From contig NZ_CP150667.1 in assembly GCF_038024065.1 (NCBI RefSeq), forward strand, positions 1,426,001 to 1,490,000: a DNA stretch of 64,000 bases, read 5' to 3'. The translations under genes were made by a program, and so were the position numbers. Numbering within the stretch: the first letter of the stretch is position 1; each line of letters starts with the position of its first letter. A model generated the notes under the pieces. That model was not told where the DNA came from. It was given only the letters and a program-made list of their open reading frames with translations, and made no database searches. This document shows, piece by piece, positions 8,182 through 17,666 of the stretch. The stretch comes from Polaribacter sejongensis. Its GTDB lineage: Bacteria > Bacteroidota > Bacteroidia > Flavobacteriales > Flavobacteriaceae.

Positions 8182-10010
8182 TGGGATATTTTAAGGACAT
8201 TCTAAAATATGAGAAAAAGTATCGAAAATTTACTATTTTAAATATTCTATTTAATATACTTTACGCAGTTTTTAATGTGCTTTCGGTATTGGCGTTTATT
8301 CCTGTTCTAAAAATTTTATTTGGAGAAGAAAGAGTAGCCGTTTCAAAGCCAATTTATAGTGGTATCGGAAATATTGGTAGTTATCTAGAAAATGAATTCA
8401 ACTACTTTATTTCTCAAAAAATTATTAATGACGGAGAAATAAACGTGCTTTTATTTATTTGTTTATTATCACTGTCATTATTCTTTTTTAAAAATTTATT
8501 TAGATACTTAGCTTCTTATGCAATTGCTTTTTTAAGAACAGGAATTGTAAAAGATTTAAGAGATAACTTGTACAATAAAATTGTAGAGCTCCCTATTGCC
8601 TATTTTTCAGAAAAAAGAAAAGGAGACATTATAGCTCGTATGACTGGAGATGTACAAGAAGTAGAAAACTCAATAATAAGTTCTGTACAAACCATTGTTA
8701 GAGAACCTTTAACAGTTGTTATTTCTATAACAATTATGCTGTACATGAGTTTAAAACTAACATTATTTGTTTTTGTTTTATTACCCGTTTCTGGATTTAT
8801 AATATCATCTATTAGTAAAAAATTAAAATCGAAATCGGCAAAAGCACAAAAGGAAACTGGTAATTTCTTATCTTTTATTGAAGAAACATTAACTGGATTA
8901 AAAATTATTAAAGGCTTTAATGCAGAACATGTAATCGCTAAAAAATTCAATAACTCAACACTTAATTTTAAGCAATTAATGACGAGTGTTTATCATAGGC
9001 AAACATTAGCTTCACCTATGAGTGAGTTTTTAGGATCGGCAACAATTATTGCGATTCTTTGGTATGGAGGTACAGAAGTTTTGTCTAATACAGGTAATTT
9101 AAAAGCGAGTCAGTTTTTAGGATACATTGTACTGTTTTACACTGTTTTAAACCCTATAAAATTAATTACGACTACCTTTTATAACATTCAAAAAGGAGAA
9201 GCTTCTGCAGAAAGAATTATGACGGTTCTTAATACAGAAAACACCATTAAAGACAAGCCGAACGCAATTAAAAAACAAGATTTTACAAGTAAAATAGAAT
9301 TTAAAAATATCTCTTTTAAGTATAAAGATGAGTATGTTTTAAAAGACTTTTCTTTAACAATTAATAAAGGAGAAACCGTCGCTCTGGTTGGTCAATCTGG
9401 AAGTGGTAAATCTACCTTAGCAAATCTAATTACTCGTTTTTATGATGTTAATAAAGGGGAAGTACTTATTGATGACAACAATATTAAAGACATTACTAAA
9501 GAGTCTTTAAGAGATTTAATGGGTATTGTTTCTCAAGACTCAATTCTATTTAATGATACGATTGCCAATAATATTAAATTAGGAACACAACAGGCAACTG
9601 ATGAAGCGATTTTAGAAGCTGCAAAAATTGCTAATGCAGACGAGTTTATTCAGAATTTACCAGAAAAATATGATACAAATATTGGAGATAGTGGTAACAC
9701 ACTTTCTGGCGGACAAAAACAACGTTTATCTATTGCAAGAGCAGTTTTAAAAAACCCTCCAATAATGGTTTTAGACGAGGCTACTTCTGCCTTAGACACA
9801 GAGTCTGAACAACTGGTACAACTTGCTTTAGAAAAAATGATGCAAAACAGAACATCTCTAGTAATTGCACACAGGTTATCTACCATTCAAAAAGCAGATA
9901 AAATTGTAGTACTTAAAAAAGGTAAAATAGTAGAGCAAGGTAAACACGACGAGTTACTAACTAAAAAAGGAGAGTATTTTAAACTGGTTACAATGCAGAG
10001 TTTAAGTTAA
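8181..10010 (+). CDS. MsbA-like ABC exporter (fused permease and ATPase)
   Basis: A 609-residue type IV half-transporter. The N-terminal six-helix domain spans about 15-330 and the ATPase about 365-605. The ATPase has Walker A 'GQSGSGKST', the signature 'LSGGQKQRL', Walker B 'MVLDEATSALD' and the switch histidine in 'IAHRLSTIQKADKI'. The closest annotated groups are lipid A/lipid-linked oligosaccharide flippases (MsbA/PglK) and multidrug exporters. The start overlaps the mutase stop (TAATG), so the two are cotranslated. A role in exporting a lipid or glycolipid is inferred from this pairing. Confidence 0.88.
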   Translation: MGYFKDILKYEKKYRKFTILNILFNILYAVFNVLSVLAFIPVLKILFGEERVAVSKPIYSGIGNIGSYLENEFNYFISQKIINDGEINVLLFICLLSLSLFFFKNLFRYLASYAIAFLRTGIVKDLRDNLYNKIVELPIAYFSEKRKGDIIARMTGDVQEVENSIISSVQTIVREPLTVVISITIMLYMSLKLTLFVFVLLPVSGFIISSISKKLKSKSAKAQKETGNFLSFIEETLTGLKIIKGFNAEHVIAKKFNNSTLNFKQLMTSVYHRQTLASPMSEFLGSATIIAILWYGGTEVLSNTGNLKASQFLGYIVLFYTVLNPIKLITTTFYNIQKGEASAERIMTVLNTENTIKDKPNAIKKQDFTSKIEFKNISFKYKDEYVLKDFSLTINKGETVALVGQSGSGKSTLANLITRFYDVNKGEVLIDDNNIKDITKESLRDLMGIVSQDSILFNDTIANNIKLGTQQATDEAILEAAKIANADEFIQNLPEKYDTNIGDSGNTLSGGQKQRLSIARAVLKNPPIMVLDEATSALDTESEQLVQLALEKMMQNRTSLVIAHRLSTIQKADKIVVLKKGKIVEQGKHDELLTKKGEYFKLVTMQSLS

Positions 10011-10033
10011 AAAGCATACTAATATAGTTATAC

Positions 10034-10070
10034 AAAAAAGACCATTACTGATTAGTAATGGTCTTTTTTT
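10034..10070. terminator. Bidirectional intrinsic terminator
   Basis: AGACCATTAC, loop TGATTA, and GTAATGGTCT form a 10-bp perfect stem flanked by A6 and T7. It lies between the convergent ABC exporter and CCA-adding enzyme genes and can serve both. Confidence 0.9.
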
Positions 10071-10096
10071 GTCTTGTAACTAAAATTTTTATAATA

Positions 10097-11518
10097 CTAA
10101 TTTTGTTTCAATCCTAGTTTTAAGCCTTTTTCAATCATAAAATCATAAGAAGCTTGCTTTTCATTTGGTATTTCTCCTTCTAAAATAGCCTCTTTTATAG
10201 CTTCTTTAATTTGACCTATTTCTCTACAAGGTTTTAAATTAAAAGCTTCCATAATTTCTTCACCAGTAACTGGAGGTTGAAAATTACGTACTTGATCCCG
10301 CTCTTCTACTTCTTTAATTTTATCTCTTACCAACTCAAAATTCTGATGATAACGTTTAAATTTCTTCGGATTTTTAGTTGTAATATCTGCCTCACACAGC
10401 GTCATTAAAGAATTGATATCATCTCCAGCATCAAAAACCAAGCGTCTAACTGCAGAATCTGTAACTTCCGTTGCCAAAACAATAGGCCTAGAACTTAACA
10501 TGACCATTTTCTGAACAAATTTCATTTTGTTATTCATAGGCATTTTTAAACGCTTGAATAACTTATATACCATTTTAGAACCAACAAATTCATGTGCATG
10601 GAAGGTCCAACCTACTTTTTTACTAAACTTTTTAGTTGGTGCTTTTCCGATATCATGCAATAATGCTGCCCATCTTAACCAAACATCTTCTGTATTTTCA
10701 GAAATATTATCAACCACTTCTAAGGTGTGATAAAAATTATCTTTATGCTTCTGTCCCTCTACTTCCTCTACTCCTTTTAAAGCCATTAACTCAGGTAATA
10801 TTTGCTTTAACAAACCTGTTTGTTCTAACAATAAAAAACCAATTGATGGTTTTGGAGATGACAAAATTTTATTCAATTCGTCTACAATTCTTTCACGAGT
10901 AATAATTTTTAATCGATATGCATTTCTAGAAATTGCATCTAAAGATTCAGTATCAATATTAAAATTTAACTGCGTAGTAAAACGAATGGCACGCATCATT
11001 CTTAGAGGATCATCAGAATAGGTAATATCTGGATTTAAAGGTGTTTTAATCACCTTGCTTTTCAAGTCTTCTATTCCATTGAAAGGATCTAATAAAGCGC
11101 CAAAATTATCTTCATTTAAACTTAAAGCCAACGCATTAATCGTTAAATCTCTTCTATTTTGATCGTCTTGTAGATTACCTTCTGTAACATCAGGATTTCT
11201 ACTATCTTCAGAATAAGATTCTTTTCTAGCGCCAACAAATTCAATTTCGACATCATTATAACGTAACATTGCAGTTCCGTAGGTCTTAAAAACCTGTACT
11301 TTGGGTTTATTGGGCAATAGTTTAGAAACTTTTTGAGCCAACTCAATACCACTACCAACCGCTACAACATCAATATCTTTAGAGTTTCCTCTTTTTAAAA
11401 AAAAATCACGTACATAACCGCCAATTACATAACTCTCTATTTGTAACTCTCTGGATGCTTTGGATATAACATTAAATATTTCTAAAGAAATTGCTTCTTT
11501 AAAGAATTGTTTTTGCAT
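10097..11518 (-). CDS. cca: CCA tRNA nucleotidyltransferase with HD domain
   Basis: Class II nucleotidyltransferase of 473 residues that adds or repairs the tRNA 3' CCA. The head domain has 'YVIGGYVRDFFLKRG' and the metal pair in 'DIDVVAVG' (about 53-55). 'RDLTINALALSL' and 'DDPLRMMRAIRFTTQL' follow as neck motifs. A metal-dependent HD phosphohydrolase domain is present ('WAALLHDIGKAPTK', about 283-296). It could equally be annotated as tRNA nucleotidyltransferase/poly(A) polymerase family. It is a single gene. Confidence 0.92.
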   Translation of the reverse strand: MQKQFFKEAISLEIFNVISKASRELQIESYVIGGYVRDFFLKRGNSKDIDVVAVGSGIELAQKVSKLLPNKPKVQVFKTYGTAMLRYNDVEIEFVGARKESYSEDSRNPDVTEGNLQDDQNRRDLTINALALSLNEDNFGALLDPFNGIEDLKSKVIKTPLNPDITYSDDPLRMMRAIRFTTQLNFNIDTESLDAISRNAYRLKIITRERIVDELNKILSSPKPSIGFLLLEQTGLLKQILPELMALKGVEEVEGQKHKDNFYHTLEVVDNISENTEDVWLRWAALLHDIGKAPTKKFSKKVGWTFHAHEFVGSKMVYKLFKRLKMPMNNKMKFVQKMVMLSSRPIVLATEVTDSAVRRLVFDAGDDINSLMTLCEADITTKNPKKFKRYHQNFELVRDKIKEVEERDQVRNFQPPVTGEEIMEAFNLKPCREIGQIKEAIKEAILEGEIPNEKQASYDFMIEKGLKLGLKQN

Positions 11519-11854
11519 GAATTTATGCTCTTAAAGTTCGAATATAAGTCACCAATCTATAAGTAATTGGTTATTTTACATTCATGTTAATTTACCGCAA
11601 ATTTACTATATAAAACATGCTACACAAAAAAATGAATTACTTTTTCTTAAAATGATTTTAAGGTAATATTTACAAATACAATCAGCAAAGCAATAATCTC
11701 TAGGGTAAATAACACGCAATAAAACAACTTAATGATTGGTATCTATAGCTGCTTTGTTTTATTCAAGTCTTTAGCTATATGTATAAGTTAAAAACCAACG
11801 CTACATTCCTTCAAATATTGAAATGAACTTTATAACTGTGTATTCTAAAAATAC
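11519..11854. other. AT-rich intergenic region between divergent genes
   Basis: About 340 bases separate the divergent cca and sulfatase-fold genes. I see no ORF with family similarity and no RNA motif. The only strong signal is the -7 box at its right end. 'tcaaatattgaaatgaac' and 'aatgattggtatc' are ordinary AT-rich sequence. Confidence 0.5.
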
Positions 11855-11862
11855 TATCTTTG
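11855..11862 (+). promoter_or_regulatory. -7 element (TATCTTTG) for the LTA-synthase-like gene
   Basis: TATCTTTG followed by C is a near-ideal -7 box. Its last three bases are the TTG at 11860 that an automatic ORF call would use as a start codon. That codon lies upstream of the transcription start, so translation must begin at the ATG at 11881. Confidence 0.7.
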
Positions 11863-11880
11863 CGCTCCTATATAATACCT

Positions 11881-13899
11881 ATGTTTCAAAAAATTCCGAG
11901 TTACATAAAATACATTTTTACAAATGTATTTTTTCTATTTATTTTCGCAGTACTTTTTAGAGGAATCTTCTACCTTCTATTTATACAAGTAGAAGATCTT
12001 GATCCATTAAAATTGCAAAAAGCTATTTTCTTAGGGCTACGTTTTGATTTAAAACTTGCCGTTATTGCTTTTTTCCCGCTAGCGATATTACTTTTAATCA
12101 AAAATTTCCGTTTTTTTGAAAGGAAAATTTATAAAAAGATAGCGAATACATATCTCGTATTGACTTATTTGACTTTAACGTTATTCTACCTATTCGATCT
12201 TGGGTATTACGAGTATTTATCAATTAGATTAGATGCTTCATCACTTCGATTTTTAGGTAATTTAAAAATATCTAGTCAAGTTTTAGTGGAAAGTTACCCT
12301 ATTTATAAAGGTATTATAGGGTTGATAATCTTATGTTTTATCATCTATAAATATGCCAATTTTGTTTATAATTTATTTTCAAAAGCACATCAAGAAATAA
12401 CAAAAAAAGTAAAAGCAGCAATTATTATCCTAACCGTACTCGTTTTATCTTTTGGTATCTATAACAGTATTACACACTACCCATTGCGCTGGAGTGAGGC
12501 TTTTTTCTCTAAAAATACAACTGTAAATCAATTTGCATTAAACCCTGTTTTATATTTCTTTGACAGTTTTTCATTTAGAAGTGAAGGTGCTAATATTGAA
12601 AAATTTAAAGCTTATTACCCTGTAATTGCAAAACACCTAAACTTACCAAAAGACACTATAAATTTTGCAAAGAAAGTAACTTTTAAAAAACCTTATAAAA
12701 AGAAGCCAAATGTAATTTATGTAATGCTAGAATCTACAGGAACTGCAACATTGAGTCACTATGGTAATCCTTTAAACTCTAGCCCAAAAATGGATTCTAT
12801 TATAAAGGAAAGTTTAAGCTTCTCTAAATTCTACGTTCATAAACCAGGTACCGCAGCAAGCGTTTTTGCTAGTGTTACAGGTTTACCAGATATAGAAGAT
12901 GTAAAAACGGCTTCTAGAAACCCTATGATTATAGATCAGCGTATTATTTTTGATCAGTATGAAGGGTATCAAAAGCAATATTTTATAGGTGGCTCTGCAA
13001 ATTGGGCGAATATAAGAGGCGTATTTCAATCTAATGTAAAAGATTTACAAATCTTTGAAGAAGGTAGTTTCGAAGAAGAAAATAGAGCCGATGTTTGGGG
13101 AATTGATGATTACGATTTATTTAAAGAGTCTGACAAAGAATTTAAAAAACTACATGAAAGCGGAAAGCCTTTTGTTGCCTACATACAAACAGCAACAAAC
13201 CACATGCCCTTTACAGTACCTGATCAAAAAGAAAGTTTTAAACCAATTTTAGAAGACGAAATAGACGAAGAAACCTTGCTAAAAGGAGGTTTTAGATCTT
13301 TAGGGCAATTAAACGCAATAAGATATTTAGATTTTAATGTTGCACGTTTTTTAGAAAGAGCTAAAGAAACTGGTTATTATGACAATACTATTTTTGTGTT
13401 TTTTGGTGATCACAGAGGTGGTATGAAAAAATTAAATTTCTTAAAAAACAATCAAGACGATTTAGGTATACAAGTACACCATGTGCCATTTTTTATTCAT
13501 GCTCCAAAATATGTAAAACCTCAAGTAGTTGATAAATATGCTAAATTGATAGACGTGTTTCCTACAGCAACAAGTATCGCTAAAGTAGACTATACAAATT
13601 ATACTTTAGGAAGAGATCTATTAGATAGTACAAATACAGATACTGCTGCCTTTGTGTACTTACAAAGTAAAGGAGAAAAGGGTGTTGGTGTATTAAAAGA
13701 TAATTTTTATTACGAGAAAACAAACATCTCTAAAAAAACAAGTTTGTACAGTTTAGATGCAAATACAGTAAAAGATATTCAGTTAGAGAACCCTAAAGTT
13801 GCACAACAAATGGATAGCCTTTTATCTGCCTACTATTACACAACTAAGTATTTATATTTTAACAACAAGAAAGCACCTAAACCTACAACTGTAGACTAA
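11881..13899 (+). CDS. LTA synthase family / sulfatase-fold membrane enzyme
   Basis: A 672-residue protein with five N-terminal transmembrane helices (about 10-195) and a periplasmic alkaline-phosphatase-superfamily domain (about 270-620). The domain has 'VIYVMLESTGTATLSHYG', a nucleophile region 'HKPGTAASVFASVTGLPD', the metal ligand segment 'FVFFGDHRGGM' and 'VHHVPFFIHAP'. Relatives transfer phosphoglycerol or phosphoethanolamine to envelope glycolipids. In a Gram-negative flavobacterium modification of a surface glycan is more likely than lipoteichoic acid synthesis. The start was chosen from the promoter position. Confidence 0.85.
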   Translation: MFQKIPSYIKYIFTNVFFLFIFAVLFRGIFYLLFIQVEDLDPLKLQKAIFLGLRFDLKLAVIAFFPLAILLLIKNFRFFERKIYKKIANTYLVLTYLTLTLFYLFDLGYYEYLSIRLDASSLRFLGNLKISSQVLVESYPIYKGIIGLIILCFIIYKYANFVYNLFSKAHQEITKKVKAAIIILTVLVLSFGIYNSITHYPLRWSEAFFSKNTTVNQFALNPVLYFFDSFSFRSEGANIEKFKAYYPVIAKHLNLPKDTINFAKKVTFKKPYKKKPNVIYVMLESTGTATLSHYGNPLNSSPKMDSIIKESLSFSKFYVHKPGTAASVFASVTGLPDIEDVKTASRNPMIIDQRIIFDQYEGYQKQYFIGGSANWANIRGVFQSNVKDLQIFEEGSFEEENRADVWGIDDYDLFKESDKEFKKLHESGKPFVAYIQTATNHMPFTVPDQKESFKPILEDEIDEETLLKGGFRSLGQLNAIRYLDFNVARFLERAKETGYYDNTIFVFFGDHRGGMKKLNFLKNNQDDLGIQVHHVPFFIHAPKYVKPQVVDKYAKLIDVFPTATSIAKVDYTNYTLGRDLLDSTNTDTAAFVYLQSKGEKGVGVLKDNFYYEKTNISKKTSLYSLDANTVKDIQLENPKVAQQMDSLLSAYYYTTKYLYFNNKKAPKPTTVD

Positions 13900-13931
13900 A
13901 TATTTAAAGCTATAATTGGACTTCAAAATAA

Positions 13932-14912
13932 TTACTCGTATTTATTTTGAAGCCATTTTTTTAGATAAATTAGTTTTTCTGAAGGACATTGATCTAAACT
14001 CTGCATACATAGAAAGAGTTTATTTTGATCTTTCTCAGCTCTTTTAAGTTTATTCTTTAACCACCAAAAAGGTTTCTTGTAGTTTTGAAAATAAACTAAT
14101 TGGAAATCATTTTTTAAAAAGCAAGTATCGCTTTGTATTTCTAAATGATTCGCTAATGAATGCATTACAAATTGATTCGGATCCCTAAAACGATGTTTAA
14201 TATTTGAATTTAATAAAGTTTTGTTTTTACTAAAAAAAGATTCTAATGTCGATTTTCTAATTGCGCTTGGTGTGTGTTCTGTGAAAAAATATTTATCAAA
14301 ATTTAAAAACTCAGCAGATTTTTGTAATCCTTTTCTATGTTTATAAACTATTTTCTGTTTTTTATTTACAATTTTAGAAAACATATTTTTCAACTTTTTA
14401 TGCCAAATATCATCGTAAAAAGAACACCAATAACCTCTTATAATAGGTTTTCCTTCAATAAAAAAATCTGTAACTTTCGTGTCTTTTTGTAAAAAAAAAT
14501 CATCGTTAAAATAAATAAAATGCTCTGCTAAAGAGGGAATTTTAAATAAAAGTGTTTCTATTGATATTGAATTAAATACAGGTAAATAATCTTCATTACC
14601 CTCAAATATAACTTTATGATCTACAACAATAACATTCGGAAATTCTTTTGAAGCTTTTTCTTTGTCTTTTAAAAAACCTGGTGTTTGGTTATCTGTAACA
14701 ATATAGATGTTTCTTACAAATTTAGCATATTTTAAAATTGATTTTACAGCAAACTCAATTTCATTAACTTGGTTAAACCGCATTTTAACAGCCTTACTAT
14801 CCAATGAAGATTTGTTCTCAAGAAAGTTAGATATTTTAGCTTTATGAATAGGGTCTTTTCCATCTACCCAAGTAATCACAGCATCTATAATAAGATTTTC
14901 ACTCTCTTGCAT
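13932..14912 (-). CDS. Stealth family sugar-phosphate transferase (copy 1)
   Basis: A 326-residue member of the Stealth family (hexose-1-phosphate transferases of capsule/exopolysaccharide synthesis, related to human GNPTAB). Conserved region 1 is 'IIDAVITWVDGKDP' and region 2 is 'SILKYAKFVRNIYIVTDNQ'. Region 3 is 'AEHFIYFNDDFFL' and region 4 is near 'FRDPNQFVMHSLANHLE'. It is last in the dapD-glycosyltransferase-Stealth-Stealth run, 22 bases after copy 2. The N-terminal half is nearly the same as copy 2. The C-terminal half, from about residue 155, has diverged, suggesting different acceptors. Confidence 0.88.
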   Translation of the reverse strand: MQESENLIIDAVITWVDGKDPIHKAKISNFLENKSSLDSKAVKMRFNQVNEIEFAVKSILKYAKFVRNIYIVTDNQTPGFLKDKEKASKEFPNVIVVDHKVIFEGNEDYLPVFNSISIETLLFKIPSLAEHFIYFNDDFFLQKDTKVTDFFIEGKPIIRGYWCSFYDDIWHKKLKNMFSKIVNKKQKIVYKHRKGLQKSAEFLNFDKYFFTEHTPSAIRKSTLESFFSKNKTLLNSNIKHRFRDPNQFVMHSLANHLEIQSDTCFLKNDFQLVYFQNYKKPFWWLKNKLKRAEKDQNKLFLCMQSLDQCPSEKLIYLKKWLQNKYE

Positions 14913-14934
14913 CGTAATTAAATTTAACTATAAA

Positions 14935-15891
14935 TTAATTATATTTTTTATGAAGCCACTTTTTAATAAAAACTAATTTTTTAGCATCACATTGATCTAA
15001 ATTTTGCAAACACATAAAGAGGTAATTTTTGTTATACTTAGCTCTTGTAAACTTTTTAAACGTTTTAAAGAAAGTGTATGATTTCATATAAACAATTGCT
15101 AACTTCTTTTCTTGAATGCAAGTGTTATTTTTAAGTTCTATATGATTGGCTAAAGACTGTAAAATATATTGATCTTCATGTCTAAATTTAAATTTAATAT
15201 TTTGTAATAAAATAGCTTCATTTTTTTTAAAAAAATCAACTAAAGTAGATTTTCTTATTGGATGTGGTGAATGATGAATATTAAAACTCTTATCAAACCC
15301 TAAAATTTTTGATGACGTATCTTTCGCCTTTCTGTATAAAACGGTATACTTTTCCTTTTTATTACTAAATATTCTATTCTTTACTATGTTTTTATTATGA
15401 GGCATCCATTTCCCTCTTAATACTGGCAATCCATTTATGAAAAAATCATTAGGTGTTGTTTCATTAATTAAAAAGAAATCATCGTTAAAATAAATAAAAT
15501 GCTCTGCTAAATCAGGCACTTTAAACAGCAACGTTTCTATTGAAAGTGAATTAAACGTAGGTAAATATTGTTCATTTCCTTTAAAAATAGTTTTATGATC
15601 TACTATAAATACATTGGGAAAGTTTTCTTTTGCTTTCTCTTTATCTTTTAAAAAACCGGGTGTTTGATTATCTGTAACAATAAATATATTTCGTACAAAT
15701 TTAGCGTACTTTAAAATGGACTTTACACAAAATTCAATTTCATTTACTTGATCAAAAAGTGTTCTAAAAGATGTATTGCTTCCAGTACTCTTATCACTTA
15801 AATAGTTTGACATTTTAGCTTTATGTACAGGATCATTTCCATCTACCCAAGTAATAACAGCATCTATAACAATTTCTTTAGATTCTTCCAT
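14935..15891 (-). CDS. Stealth family sugar-phosphate transferase (copy 2)
   Basis: A 318-residue paralogue of the next gene with the same four conserved regions: 'VIDAVITWVDGNDP', 'SILKYAKFVRNIFIVTDNQ', 'AEHFIYFNDDFFL' and 'FRHEDQYILQSLANHIE'. Its start codon lies inside the end of the upstream glycosyltransferase gene (14-base overlap). This indicates one transcript and coupled translation. Both copies keep the acidic residues of regions 1 and 3, so both are probably active. The sugar substrate is unknown. Confidence 0.88.
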   Translation of the reverse strand: MEESKEIVIDAVITWVDGNDPVHKAKMSNYLSDKSTGSNTSFRTLFDQVNEIEFCVKSILKYAKFVRNIFIVTDNQTPGFLKDKEKAKENFPNVFIVDHKTIFKGNEQYLPTFNSLSIETLLFKVPDLAEHFIYFNDDFFLINETTPNDFFINGLPVLRGKWMPHNKNIVKNRIFSNKKEKYTVLYRKAKDTSSKILGFDKSFNIHHSPHPIRKSTLVDFFKKNEAILLQNIKFKFRHEDQYILQSLANHIELKNNTCIQEKKLAIVYMKSYTFFKTFKKFTRAKYNKNYLFMCLQNLDQCDAKKLVFIKKWLHKKYN

Positions 15892-16642
15892 TTAAATGCT
15901 TCTTATTATTTAATAACCATAACTTAACATATCTAGTTAACACACCATAAGCTTGTATTTTTGCAACTAAAAAACCCGTAAAACCATCTAGAAACCCAAG
16001 GCGGATAAAATAATGAATAAAAAACCTTGCAGAGGGCTTTATCATTACATGATAAATATTCACTTTAACTCCTCTTTCATGTAATTCTTTGGCTCTAATT
16101 GCTGCATAATGATTCATTTTAGAAATATAATGATCATAATTTCTATATGAAAAATGGTCTATTTTATGTTTAAAAAAACCAATTTTTCCATTTGCTGCAA
16201 TTCTTTCATGAACAACTCCTTTATAATTGCAATGTTCTTTTAAAAATAAACGAATTACTTTATCTCTCTGAAAACCGGAATAATTCACTTTTTTTTCGCA
16301 AAAATAGAAAGTTCTTCTTACATAAAAACCGACAAAACCATTCGGATTTTTAACCGCTTCTAAAATTTCTTTTTCTACTTCTGGCGTAACTCTTTCATCT
16401 GCATCTAAAATATAAATCCAGTTATGTGTGGCTTGATCAATTGCAAAGTTCTTTTGAGAAGAAAAATCATCAAACTTTCGCTTGATGATTTTTACATGTA
16501 GCTTTTCAGCTATTTCTAAAGTTTTATCTGTACTATAAGAATCTATAACAATAATTTCATCTGCAAAACTTACTGATTTAATAGCATCAGCAATATGAAT
16601 TTCTTCATTTAATGTAGGTATAATTGCTGTGATTTTTGTCAT
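15878..16642 (-). CDS. Family 2 glycosyltransferase (WaaE/KdtX-like)
   Basis: A GT-A enzyme of 254 residues. It opens with 'ITAIIPTLNEEIHIADAIKS', has 'EIIVIDSYSTDKTLEIAEK' and the DxD-type site 'WIYILDADERVTPEVEKEI' (about 88-106). 'VVHERI' follows near 165-170. This is the WaaE/LgtF-like beta-1,4-glucosyltransferase group acting in LPS core or surface glycan synthesis. It starts 13 bases after dapD and overlaps the Stealth gene, so it belongs to that operon. Confidence 0.88.
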   Translation of the reverse strand: MTKITAIIPTLNEEIHIADAIKSVSFADEIIVIDSYSTDKTLEIAEKLHVKIIKRKFDDFSSQKNFAIDQATHNWIYILDADERVTPEVEKEILEAVKNPNGFVGFYVRRTFYFCEKKVNYSGFQRDKVIRLFLKEHCNYKGVVHERIAANGKIGFFKHKIDHFSYRNYDHYISKMNHYAAIRAKELHERGVKVNIYHVMIKPSARFFIHYFIRLGFLDGFTGFLVAKIQAYGVLTRYVKLWLLNNKKHLNGRI

Positions 16643-16655
16643 AGTAACCTAATTC

Positions 16656-17471
16656 TTAAACGGCTACATCATATTCACGTAGCGCATCGTTTAAAGAAGT
16701 CTTTTTATTGGTACTTTCTTTTCTCTTTCCTATAATTAAAGCACATGGCACATTGAATTCTCCTGCTGGAAATTTCTTTGTATAACTACCAGGAATCACT
16801 ACAGAACGAGCAGGAACAACTCCTTTAGTTTCTACAGGTACATCACCAGTAACATCAATAATTTTAGTACTCATTGTTAATACAACATTTGCACCTAAAA
16901 CTGCTTCTTTTTCTACTCTTACACCTTCTACAACAATACATCTAGAACCAACAAAAACTCCGTCTTCTATAATTACGGGTGCAGCTTGTAATGGCTCTAA
17001 AACACCACCAATACCTACTCCACCAGAAAGGTGAACGTTTTTACCAATTTGTGCACAAGACCCCACCGTAGCCCAAGTATCTACCATGGTACCTTCATCT
17101 ACATACGCACCAATATTTACATAACTTGGCATTAAAATAGTACCTGGTGAAAGATAAGATCCTTTACGAGCAGACGCTCCAGGAACTACACGAACTCCCT
17201 GCGCTGCGTAATCTGTTTTTAAAGGCATTTTATCGTGGTACTCGAAAATACCAGCTTCTAAAGTTTCCATTTTCTGAATAGGGAAATATAAAACTACTGC
17301 TTTCTTAACCCATTCATTTACTTGCCAACCATCAGTTGTTGGTTCAGCAACTCTTAATTCTCCTTTATCTAATAAATCAACAACTTTTCTAATTGTGTTA
17401 ATTGTATTTTCTTCTTTTAACAACTCGCGGTTTTCCCAAGCTGACTCTATGATTTCTCTAATTTCTTTCAT
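16656..17471 (-). CDS. dapD: 2,3,4,5-tetrahydropyridine-2,6-dicarboxylate N-succinyltransferase
   Basis: Lysine/diaminopimelate pathway enzyme using succinyl-CoA on tetrahydrodipicolinate. The 271 residues fit DapD, with an N-terminal helical domain and a left-handed beta-helix (about 100-240). Visible motifs are 'RVVPGASARKGSYLSPG', 'YVDEGTMVDTWATVGSCAQIG', 'VHLSGGVGIGGVLEPLQA' and 'PVIIEDGVFVGSRCIVVEG'. It heads a minus-strand run with polysaccharide genes 13 bases behind it, so meso-DAP synthesis and surface glycan genes may share a transcript. A symmetrical promoter palindrome precedes it. Confidence 0.95.
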   Translation of the reverse strand: MKEIREIIESAWENRELLKEENTINTIRKVVDLLDKGELRVAEPTTDGWQVNEWVKKAVVLYFPIQKMETLEAGIFEYHDKMPLKTDYAAQGVRVVPGASARKGSYLSPGTILMPSYVNIGAYVDEGTMVDTWATVGSCAQIGKNVHLSGGVGIGGVLEPLQAAPVIIEDGVFVGSRCIVVEGVRVEKEAVLGANVVLTMSTKIIDVTGDVPVETKGVVPARSVVIPGSYTKKFPAGEFNVPCALIIGKRKESTNKKTSLNDALREYDVAV

Positions 17472-17480
17472 TGTAATATG

Positions 17481-17498
17481 TATATTTGCGCAAATATA
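17481..17498. promoter_or_regulatory. Palindrome made of two opposed -7 boxes upstream of dapD
   Basis: TATATTTGCGCAAATATA is a perfect 18-bp palindrome. Its minus-strand half is a TATATTTG box 20 bases before the dapD ATG. The plus-strand half is an identical box pointing at ruvX, 180 bases away. It may be a dyad operator, a bidirectional promoter, or both. Confidence 0.5.
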
Positions 17499-17643
17499 AA
17501 TCTATCCACAAAAACGTGGACGAATATACGTTTTTTAAACAGATTATTACATCTTGTTTAAAATACAATTATTCAATAGTTAAAAAAAACGTTAACTAAT
17601 TGATAATATTTCAATTAAACAGTAGTTATTATATTATAACTTT

Positions 17644-17651
17644 TATTTTTG
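17644..17651 (+). promoter_or_regulatory. -7 element (TATTTTTG) for ruvX
   Basis: TATTTTTG followed by C matches the -7 consensus. It contains the TTG at 17649 that would otherwise be taken as a start codon. Confidence 0.6.
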
Positions 17652-17666
17652 CAAAAAACATTTAAT

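Noticed and set aside
10527..10902. Plus-strand open frames opposite cca
   Set aside because: They lie wholly inside the well-supported CCA-adding enzyme gene on the other strand and lack sensible protein composition.
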